DNA of 64,000 nucleotides from Tricholomella constricta (Eukaryota > Basidiomycota > Agaricomycetes > Agaricales > Lyophyllaceae). The position numbers were made by a program, and so were the translations under genes. Below the pieces are notes generated by a model, which was given only the letters and a program-made list of their open reading frames with translations, did no database searches and had not been told where the DNA came from. Below, piece after piece: positions 55,560 to 64,000 of this stretch. Within the stretch, counting starts at the first letter, position 1. Each line of letters opens with the position of its first letter. The stretch lies in contig JAACJP010000047.1 of NCBI GenBank assembly GCA_013368375.1, positions 1 through 64,000 on the forward strand. Direction: 5' to 3'.

Positions 55560-57140
55560 CCGCTCCAGGCGACTCAACACGTCCAACGACGCCGCCGCAC
55601 TCCACCTCGCCGTCAGTACGACCTCTACATGACGAGTTGAACGATCTGGCCTGGCATAGGATGAAAAGGATGTAACAGATGAGGATTGGAGTGCGTGAGG
55701 TGCGGAATTAGCTGCCCGGTACAAGTGACCGATGAGGTGAGTTGTTGTCTGACTCTTTTTTGGGACGGGCTGCTGACGAGGAGTCGTATTCTACGCTTGT
55801 TCTCGCCAGGAGAGCGGCCGGCGGACATGCTGCGTGGCGGGCATTTCTTGCATTTCTTTACTGCACTGCGGCTGGTCGTGCACGCCATCAGCAGCAAGGC
55901 CATCGATCGTGGATTGGTGTTCGCACAAGGTCGGGCACTTTTCACTGACCTTTCAGTCGACGTCTCTGCTCATCGTTTTGCAGCCCATCCATGTCCATCT
56001 GCGTCTCCACCTGCCATCCGATAGCCCCGCCGACCATCGATACGTGATCGAATCCTTTCTCCGTGCTGCCACTCCCGCCGCCACACAACGCCCACAACTG
56101 CTTCGTTTTGCCCCCTCCCCCATCCGACAATCTGCCTTCCAGTGGCCCTCCCCTTACGCAAGCCCCCTAACAGTCTATCTCCGCCCCCAAGACACAGATC
56201 CGCCCCTCCGAACAGCACCTTCGTCTCCCTCACGCGCCCAGCTCCACCTTCTGGCACAGCATTTTCAGCACTACAATTAACCCATACCATTAACGTTCGC
56301 TGCTGCTACTCCCTGACCGACGACAACTTACAGTACGTCTCTAAGGAGCTCGCGTACATGCCCTACCATCAATTTCCCTCCATCGCCGTCGCCACCAGCA
56401 CCAGCACCAGCACGCGCCCCTCGACCCATTCCGACTGCAAGCCTCCCCTTTCCAGTCGCATCGGTCTTTCACGCGCACACCACCACCACCCATCCGCCTT
56501 TCTGTCCCTTCACTCCTACTCGCGGACGCATCCCCACCACCCCCTTGGCCTGCATCTGCGATGTTGATGGGTTTTGTGGATATCGCATCGGCGGACGTAA
56601 GCATGGGTGATGTGTACCCGGACATGGCACTTGGGATGGGCATGGGGCTCGAATTTGGGACTAGAGGCGAGCACACCAACATCGCCGTTCTGCTCGAGCG
56701 GTGTGAGGTGGCGGTGAGGAGGGAGTTTGCCGGGGTGGACACAGACAACCACCGCGCACTCATACCGGCGCCCACAGTCATGCTGACGCGGCAGTACCGC
56801 TACAACGCTCACAGTCATCACCCACCATCAGCAGCAGCAGCAGGGCCAGCCGGCGCTGACCCCTCCTCCACCACCATCGCGGCCGCGGAACTCTACGCAC
56901 CACGCCACCTTCAACACTACACGCCACAGCGCCATGGCGAAATTACGGGATCCCCGGTGCGTTCATTTCCATTCTTTTCAATGATCAAATTCACTTCGAA
57001 CTCATTTAGACCTTTGTCGAACGTACATCACACGAGAAGGGATGTTAGATGGGAGAAGATTTTGCTTCCGAGGGTGCGCCGTGGTACTGGGCTCGAACTC
57101 GCCTCCTCCACCCTCGAGCTCATCTCGCCTAGGTGATACA
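55560..57140 (+). pseudogene. Unassigned gene remnant with DTDNH-ALIPAP block
   Basis: Several open blocks: RGGHFLHFFTALRLVVHAIS with SKAIDRGLVFAQG (55,825-55,930), PYASPLTVYLRPQDT (about 56,150-56,200), ADVSMGDVYPDMALGMGMG (about 56,590-56,650) and GVDTDNHRALIPAPT (56,735-56,780). The last two parallel 32.9-33.1 kb. Introns and frame changes between blocks cannot be separated by eye. Function unknown. Confidence 0.4.
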
Positions 57141-57239
57141 GCGCCGCCGCCGCCACGACGATTCCCTTCCCTGCTCAGTACCCTCCTCCCCCCGCTGAAT
57201 GCACATTCCCAAGCCTTGAAGGTGACCGCTGACCATGCC

Positions 57240-57600
57240 CTGCGATCAAAGTCGACTCCGGACCCCTCTGAGTTCTGGTTCCCCAGAACCGCCGTGTGCT
57301 CGTCGACAGATGCAGATGAGGCGGCCAGAGAAAGCATGTAGAGTTGGGACGGAAAGGGACAGGGGGTGCATGTAGAGTTGGGACGGGGCGGGAGGGTGGG
57401 CGATTGATTGTGCTGGGGTGTGATTGCGACCCTAAGCCGGTGGATTGGGACGCTCGTCCATGGCGGGGAGGGCGCTCCGGCGGGAGTTGTGCAGGCGCAA
57501 CTGGAGGATTGGCACGGAGGGGTCGGCATGAGGGGTTTCAAGGTGGGGGCGATTGCGATAGCGACAAGGACAGGATAGAGTGAAGACCGTGATGGTGTTG
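57240..57600 (-). pseudogene. Remnant X, inverted copy
   Basis: PAGAPSPPWTSVPIHRL, SPTLPPRPNSTCTPCPF and AASSASVDEHTAVLGNQNSE GSG (broken here for length) occur in one 246-codon frame (57,742-57,002). It is the longest continuous X copy and a useful reference for the others. No domain recognised. Confidence 0.5.
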
Positions 57601-57689
57601 GGACAATCGAGGGTTCAGACGGGCGCGGGCGGGCGTGTGGTGATGATTGGAACCCCTCGGGGGTGTTATTCGATATGATGTAATGAATA

Positions 57690-58509
57690 TATTGGCAACA
57701 TATGAGGTGTGATACCAGTGCAAGGAAATGGAGAACAGACACTCTCGGTGGTCGTTTGCAGACCTCCGAAAGTCATTCGCATGCACTACGTAAAACACAG
57801 ATTTGGACGGTTAGGGAAGGATATCATGACGAAAGCAATGGGATCAGCACAAAATATTGGGGACAGGCCGCATGAGCATGACACAGTGCGCGGTGGACGG
57901 GGCAGAATGGCTGGAGGCGGTGACCGGCAATTGCCGAGGCGCGCTTCGCGCGCCCGCGCGCCAGGTCACAAAGATCCCTGACGCGTTCCAACAGTTCAGC
58001 CGCGTCTGCTTTAGAAAATTTAGGATGAAGGCAGATCTAAATTGCGCAGCGCACGCAAAAGTTTTTGTGGCGCACGCAGCTGTAGTCAATATTTTAGAAA
58101 TTGAAAACCGCTCGGAACCGAGTTTCAGCACAGCCACATCAGCCACCCGCCCGAACCCCCCACACAAAATTGTCCATAGCTCACTCAATTCTTCACCGAT
58201 TTTCGTAAAAAGAAGTGCGACCTCCATCGAGTGTATATTAAAACGTCCTCCGATACCATGATCTCGGATGTGGAAGCGTTGAAGACACTCAATAGTGTAC
58301 TTTCCCACGCTTTTGCCCCTCTTTTCGGTGGTCCATAGCACCCCCGAGAGTACATATCTCGTCAAATCGATTGCTGCGTGCGATAGAGGACATGTAAAAG
58401 TATATATTTTACTGTTGGACCGACCCCAATTGCATGTTTCAATCCTGAGAAAAATCGGGTCCAAAATCTGAATGGATAACGACCCGTTATCCGCTCCGCC
58501 AATGACTAG
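57690..58509 (+). mobile_element. H1 element, copy D (most diverged)
   Basis: Hairpin at 58,474-58,492 (stem identical, loop ACC), CTAG at 58,506-58,509. Changes are spread through the body (gcgcacgcaaaagtttttgt, agtgcgacctccatcga), and most alter the minus-strand frame that happens to be open in the other copies, which argues against coding. The right flank enters an H2 unit at gtcctaactcaagatc. Confidence 0.7.
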
Positions 58510-58956
58510 GTCCTAACTCAAGATCTGAGCGCCGGTTCTCGGAGTTTTGTTGGATCTGGGGGTTTTTAATACCCCTCTTTCATATTATAAACTTTCCAGC
58601 GAGAACCGCATAAATGCTGCCAAGATACAACATGTCCACCTGCTGAAACCAAAACTGATAAGGTCCTAACTCAAGATCCGAGCGCCGGTTCTCGGAGTTT
58701 TGTTGGATCTGGGGGCTTTTAATACTCCTCTTTCATATCCTAAACTTTCCAGCGAGAACCGCATAAATGCTGACATGCTATTCCCTCATCAGTCATATTT
58801 CCACCAAACACCCATTAAGTTTCCAATTTTAACCCGGTTCTCTGAGCACCACAGCCAACCCATATTTCTACCATCCATCCCCATCTTTTGTACCAGCCAG
58901 ATAGTTGCACCGTCACGGGGCGCACTGGCCCGGCCAGTGCGCGGCACATTATGTTA
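58510..58956 (+). mobile_element. H2 element, 5'-truncated copy 3
   Basis: About 1.8 internal units, then the conserved 3' region. Hairpin at 58,920-58,942; ends GTTA, followed here by T rather than G. Confidence 0.7.
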
Positions 58957-59564
58957 TGCCATAGCTCGTAACTCAAGATCTGAGCGCCGGTTCTCCGAGA
59001 TCTGTTGGATCTGGGGCATTTTAATACTCCTCTTTCAGATTATAAAGTTCCAGCGAGAACCGAATAAATGCTACAGAGATACAACATGTCCTCCTCCTGA
59101 CACGACAACTGATAAGCTCGTAACTCGAGATCTGAGCGCCGGTTCTCAGAGATCTGTTGGATCTGGGGCCTTTTAACACTCCTCTTTCACATTACAAAGT
59201 TCCAGCGAGAACCGAATAAATGCTGCGAAGATACTACATGTCCTCCTGCTGATACTCACCACTGATAAGCTCGTAACCCAAGATCCCAGCGCCGGTTCTC
59301 GGAGTTTCCTTGCATCTGGGGCCTTTTGATACTCCTCTTTCACATTATAAACTTTCCAGCGAGAACCGCATAAATGCTGACATGCTATTCTCTCATCAGT
59401 CATATTTCCACCAAACACCCGTTATTTTTCCAATTTTAACCCGGTTCTCTGAGCGCCACAGCCAACTGACATTCCTACCATCCATCCCCATCATTTGTAC
59501 CAGCCAGATTGTTGCACCGTCATGGGGCGCACTGGCCCGGCCAGTGCGCGGCACATTATGTTAG
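58957..59564 (+). mobile_element. H2 element, 5'-truncated copy 4
   Basis: Three internal units and 3' region; hairpin at 59,527-59,549, TTAG at 59,561-59,564. Joined directly to the next copy at atctgagcgccgg, the middle of a unit. Confidence 0.7.
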
Positions 59565-59999
59565 ATCTGAGCGCCGGTTCTCGAAGATCTGTTGGATCTG
59601 ATGCATTTTAATACTCCTCTTTCATATTATAAACTTCCAGCGAGAACCGAATAAATGCTGCCGAGATACCACATGTCCTCCTGCTGATACCGACCATTGA
59701 TAAGCTCGTAACCCAAGATCCGAGCGCCGGTTCTCGAAGTTCTGCTGGATCCGGGGGCCTCTAATACTCCCCTTTCACATTATAAACTTTCCAGCGAGAA
59801 CCGCATAAATGCTGCCATGCTATTCCCTCATCAGTCATATTTCCACCAAACACCTATTATTTTTCCAATTTTAACCCGGTTCTCCGAGCACCACAGCCAA
59901 CTGACATTCCTACCATCCATCCCCATCTTTTGTACCAGCCAGATAGTTGCACCGTCACGGGGCGCACTGGCCCGGCCAGTGCGCGGCACATTATGTTAG
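59565..59999 (+). mobile_element. H2 element, 5'-truncated copy 5
   Basis: Two units and 3' region; hairpin 59,962-59,984, TTAG 59,996-59,999. Nearly identical to the end of long copy 1 (15,240-15,672). Confidence 0.75.
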
Positions 60000-61188
60000 G
60001 TCGTGGTCACTACATACTGTCACTTGGGTGTGACCTGAGTCATGATGTGGCTGTGTAGTGGACACTACACAGCCACCATCCAGTGTGACAGTTACTTGGG
60101 TGTGACCACTGTGGCACATCTGGAGTATCTCGTAACTCAACTTGTGACCGTAGAAGAATTCAGCAACTGTGAGAATATTTATCACTCTGTTGTCCTGTAT
60201 TGATAAGTGAAGAAACAGTGTGAAACGGACTTGAACTGATGAGCATACGTATTACCACTGATCACACACTATATTCCAAGACCGAAACTCTAACCGAGAC
60301 ACGAGAAAAAACGTTCCCATACCCTAATCTCTAACGGAGACACCCGAAGCTCTAACGCAAACCTCTAACTCAAACCTCTAACCGGTCGCCGGGTACGCCA
60401 CTCGCTGAGTACGCCACTCGCTGGGTACGCCATAGCTCGTAACTCAAGATCTGAGCGCCGGCTCTCCGAGATCTGTTGGATCTGGGGCCTTTTAATATTC
60501 CTCTTTCATATTTTAAAGATCCAGCGAGAACCGAATAAATACTACAGAGATACAACATGTCCTCCTCCTCATACGACAACTGATAAGCTCGTAACTCGAG
60601 ATCTGAGCGCCGGTTCTCGGAGATCTGTTGGATCTGGGGCCTTTTAATACTGTCCTTTTGTATTACAAAGTTCCAGCGAGAACCGAATAAATGCTACGAA
60701 GATACAACATGTCCTCCTGCTGATACCCACCACTGATAAGCTCGTAACCCAAGATCCGAGCGCCGGTTCTCGGAGTTTCCTTGCATCTGGGGCCTTTTAA
60801 TACTCTTCTTTCATATTACAAAGTTCCAGCGAGAACCGAATAAATGCTACGGAGATACAACATGTCCTCCTCCTGATACCCACCACTGATAAGCTCGTAA
60901 CACAAGATCTGAGCGCCGGTTCTCGAAGATCTGTTGGATCCGGGGGCCACTAATACTCCTCTTTCAGATTATAAACTTTCCAGCGAGAACCGCATAAATG
61001 CTGACATGCTATTCCCTCATCAGTCATATTTCCACCAAACACCCATTATTTTTCCAATTTTAACCCGGTTCTCTGAGCACCACAGCCAACTGACATTCCT
61101 ACCATCCATCCCCATCTTTTGTACCAGCCAGATAGTTGCACCGTCACGGGGCGCACTGGCCCGGCCAGTGCGCGGCACATTATGTTAG
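60000..61188 (+). mobile_element. H2 element, long copy 6
   Basis: Starts with g-cgtggtcactacatactg as at 14,774, has the 30-base palindrome and flanking direct repeats, an extra stretch of about 120 bases (60,120-60,245) not in copies 1-2, the CTCTAAC module, and four internal units (starts near 60,437, 60,589, 60,739 and 60,893). Hairpin at 61,151-61,173; TTAG at 61,185-61,188. It is the most complete copy in the window. Confidence 0.7.
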
Positions 61189-61739
61189 GCTTCTTTTAAC
61201 CCCTCTTTTACATGGTTAAAATATCTAAGACAACCAATCAAATTTGGTAGAGATACAACATGTCCTCCTGCTGCTACCCAAAACTGATAAGGTCCTAACT
61301 CAAGATCTGAGCGCCGGTTCTCGGAGTTTTGTTGGATCTGGGGGTTTTTAATACCCCTCTTTCATATTATAAACTTTCCAGCGAGAACCGCATAAATGCT
61401 GCCAAGATACAACATGTCCACCTGCTGAAACCAAAACTGATAAGGTCCTAACTCAAGATCCAAGCGCCGGTTCTCGGAGTTTTGTTGGATCTGGGGGCTT
61501 TTAATACTCCTCTTTCATATCCTAAACTTTCCAGCGAGAACCGCATAAATGCTGACATGCTATTCCCTCATCAGTCATATTTCCACCAAACACCCATTAA
61601 GTTTCCAATTTTAACCCGGTTCTCTGAGCACCACAGCCAACCCATATTTCTACCATCCATCCCCATCTTTTGTACCAGCCAGATAGTTGCACCGTCACGG
61701 GGCGCACTGGCCCGGCCAGTGCGCGGCACATTATGTTAG
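61189..61739 (+). mobile_element. H2 element, 5'-truncated copy 7
   Basis: Nearly identical to copy 3 from ggtcctaactcaagatc onwards. Hairpin 61,702-61,724, TTAG 61,736-61,739. A short foreign-looking stretch (61,189-61,255) precedes the units. Confidence 0.7.
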
Positions 61740-62781
61740 GTGCGGGCTATAGCGTAGGGTATGGCATGGCACATGGCGGCTGTTGTTCACTCGGCAGCTG
61801 GACATCAATCAGATCTACAGTAGGTACATAATCTGCTATATACTTTAGAATAAATTTAGATATTGTGAAATTTCGAGGCGTGATGCTACGTACCACAGTG
61901 TGAGTCGAAAAGAAAAAGAAAAAGTCTGAGGCGCGTGTTAGAGATCACATTGACAAGGAACTGGTGTTTGGTGGTAGTCGTTGCAAGAAATTCGAGGAGC
62001 CGCTCTCGGTGGTCATTTGTTCGCCTCCGAAACTTATGTTGCACTGCATGCCTTGTATAGCACCAAAACTCATGATTACAGCGAGGGCGTGTATTATGAC
62101 CGGATAAAGGGTCTGGGCAGTCGAGGCAGTGGGGACAGGCTGCATGAGCACGACACAGTGCGCGGTGGGTGGGGCAGAATGGCTGGAGGCAGTGGCCGGC
62201 AATTGCCGAGGCGCGCTTCCCGCGCCCGCGCGCCAGGTCACAAAGATCCCTGACGCCTTTCAACAGTTCAGCCGCGCCGCCTCCAGAAAATTCAGAATGA
62301 GGGAAGATCCAAATTACGCAGCGCGCGCACAAATTTTTGTGGGTGGCGCACTTGTAGTAAATATTTTAGAAATTGAAAGCCGCCCCGAGCGGACTTTTAG
62401 CACAGCCACATCAGCCACCCACCCGAACCCGCCACACAAAATTGTCTATAGCTCACTCAAATGTTCACCGATTTTCTTAAAAAAAAGTGCGCGAGCTATC
62501 GAATGTATATAAAAACGTCATCCAATACCCAGATCTCGGATGTGGAAGCGTTGAAGACACTCAATAGTGTACTTTCCCACGCTTTTGCCCCTCTTTTCGG
62601 TGGTCCATAGCACCCCCGAGAATACATATCTCGTCAAACGGATTAGTGCGCGGGCTAGAGGAGATGTAAAAGTATATATTTTACTGTTGGTTTGACCCTG
62701 ATTGCTTGTTTCAATCTTGAGAAAAATCGGGTCCAAAATCTGAATGGATAACGGGTCGTTATCCACTCCGCCAATGACTAG
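61740..62781 (+). mobile_element. H1 element, copy E, inserted in the H2 cluster
   Basis: Between the TTAG of H2 copy 7 and the interior of H2 copy 8. Hairpin 62,746-62,764, CTAG 62,778-62,781. Clear similarity to the other H1 copies starts near 61,950; 61,740-61,950 may be an extended 5' part. Confidence 0.7.
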
Positions 62782-63346
62782 TATTGTTGGATCTGGGGCC
62801 TTTTAACACTCCTCTTTCACATTACAAAGTTCCAGCGAGAACCGAATAAATGCTACGAAGATACAACATGTCCTCCTCCTGATACGACAACTGATAAGCT
62901 CGTAACCCAAGATCCGAGCGCCGGTTCTCTGAGATCTGTTGGATCTGGGGCCTTTTAATACTCTCCTTTCATATTACAAAGTTCCAGCGAGAACCGAATA
63001 AATGCTACGGAGATACAACATGTCCTCCTCCTGATACCCACCACTGATAAGCTCGTAACCCAAGATCCGAGCGCCGGTTCTCGGAGTTTTCTTGCATCTG
63101 GGGCCTTTTAATACTCCTCTTTCAGATTATAAACTTTCCAGCGAGAACCGCATAAATGCTGCCATGCTATTCCCTCATCAGTCATATTTCCACCAAACAT
63201 CTATTATTTTTCCAATTTTAACCCGGTTCTCCGAGCACCACAGCCAACTGAGATTCCTACCCTTCATCCCCATCTTTTGTACCAGCCAGATTGTTGCACC
63301 GTCATGGGGCGCACTGGCCCGGCCAGTGCGCGGCACATTATGTTAG
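62782..63346 (+). mobile_element. H2 element, 5'-truncated copy 8
   Basis: About 2.6 units and the conserved 3' region; hairpin 63,309-63,331, TTAG 63,343-63,346. Confidence 0.7.
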
Positions 63347-63634
63347 GGTACGGGCACGAGGCGGGACAGCCGACGTCGGGGTGTCAGGTCGTCGGGATCG
63401 GCGTCGGGCACGCGCAGGGAAGGAGGGGAAGCAACAGGAAGTGAGTAAGTATGTACACCGACGCTTGGGTCGGAGCGTGGGGTCGGGATCGCGATCGGTC
63501 GGTCGGGGGCGAGCGCATGAGTCGGGGAACGATCTGTGAGCATCGGAGAACGCGAACAGGAGTTCCCCTGACAGACGCTGATCCCGACGACCCAACATCC
63601 TGGCGTCAGCTGTCTCTCCTCATGCCCGTACCCT
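63347..63634. mobile_element. Foldback element (long terminal inverted repeats)
   Basis: The first 65 bases or so (gtacgggcacgagg, cgacgtcgggg, ggtcgtcgggatcggcgtc) match the reverse complement of the last 65 bases (atcccgacgaccc, cctcatgcccgtaccc) at about 85 percent. The interior is only about 150 bases and non-coding. This is the architecture of a foldback or MITE-type element. No clear target-site duplication: the left side is the H2 TTAG end. Confidence 0.65.
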
Positions 63635-63699
63635 GAGCCACGAGGATCGGACAGCATCAGGAACGTGTCCGTACACGCGCCGCACACCATTCATTATTA

Positions 63700-63902
63700 T
63701 TACATGTACAGTACACTCTATAGCGCTCCGCTGTAAGGGTTGCCCTAACAGATACATTATTTCCTTAGTCCAATGAATGCATTCATAGCTGCTACGCTTC
63801 GTCCCTTGTCCTAAGTCTATTGTCTCAACCTTGACCGTAACACAGAACAGCGTGCGTTTCTCGCTCTCTCTTTGTTTCTCGCTCCCACGCGTTGACTTAC
63901 AC
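63700..63902 (-). mobile_element. Possible solo or partial LTR
   Basis: On the minus strand the segment starts TGTAAGTCAACGCG and ends TGTACTGTACA, the usual TG...CA form, about 200 bases. No second LTR, primer-binding site or target duplication can be seen before the window ends, so this is tentative. 63,903-64,000 shows nothing identifiable. Confidence 0.3.
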
Positions 63903-64000
63903 CAATCCACTTACAGGATCACGCCTCCTACGCCCATATCTGCGCCGTCAGAGCCGCAGTCCGCATCCCCTATTTACAAAGTTGGAGTGTATTACTACAG

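Noticed and set aside
14510..62766. A minus-strand frame (LWTTEKRGKSVGKYTIEC) open in all five H1 copies as a real gene
   Set aside because: In the most diverged copy (58.3 kb) changes are mostly amino-acid altering, the start differs in each copy and comes from flanking DNA, and no domain is recognisable.
15490..63346. The 60-84 codon frame at every H2 3' end as a small conserved protein
   Set aside because: It covers exactly the nucleotide-conserved 3' region and runs into the terminal hairpin. Its amino acid pattern shows no sign of selection beyond DNA identity.
1..64000. tRNA genes or SINEs with A and B boxes
   Set aside because: No cloverleaf or GGTTCGANTCC-type B box was found. GGTTCTC in the H2 units lacks the rest of the box.

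Overview
This window looks like a repeat-dominated, gene-poor stretch of a filamentous basidiomycete genome, probably an Agaricomycete. The evidence is short introns of about 45-65 bases with GTRNGT donors, and recognisable fungal gene fragments (proteasome beta-4/Pre4, Vps41, DHHC palmitoyltransferase, an RRM/RGG protein, a mitochondrial dehydrogenase kinase). I found no intact, confidently functional protein gene, and no tRNA, rRNA or CRISPR array. Almost every open frame here is a shadow of repeats or a piece of a broken gene. The species call is inference; I could not search a database.

Layout: 1-2.1 kb holds diverged copies of a satellite-like sequence, then a minisatellite of a short palindrome, then a GC-rich GGGCTTCGG array. 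From 2.6 to 14 kb there are decayed gene copies: an uncharacterised multi-copy family (called G here), a DHHC palmitoyltransferase pseudogene (3.6-4.7 kb), and a cassette of two convergent gene remnants capped by palindromes (10.19-12.04 kb). At 13.9-16.56 kb lie two kinds of Helitron-like non-autonomous elements, H1 and H2. Directly against the 3' end of an H2 copy starts a tandem array of a 1477-1489 bp unit, ten full copies and a partial one (16,557-31,579). It is followed by the same palindrome minisatellite and GC-rich array as at the left end.

32.2-44.7 kb is again a mosaic of broken duplicated genes: family G and its partner X, an RRM/RGG pseudogene at 40.0-41.1 kb, and a Pre4 pseudogene at 43.3-44.0 kb, with an H1 copy between the last two. 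44.9-47.1 kb repeats the H1 / satellite-like / palindrome / GC-rich order. 47.8-57.7 kb carries more family G copies, a VPS41 fragment (49.2-50.25 kb), a dehydrogenase-kinase fragment (51.85-52.23 kb) and a second palindrome-capped cassette (54.10-55.47 kb). 57.7-63.35 kb is a pile of H1 and H2 elements, all in one orientation, ending in a foldback element and a possible LTR.

Overall reading (inference): a fast-evolving, possibly subtelomeric or otherwise dispensable region. Rolling-circle-type elements, satellite amplification and repeated segmental duplication have scrambled pieces of ordinary housekeeping genes, with their introns, next to an uncharacterised gene family. The most interesting points are the exact junction between an H2 3' end and the satellite array, the conserved terminal hairpins with paired base changes, and a 21-bp palindrome that recurs about 35 times both inside satellites and immediately upstream of gene remnants.
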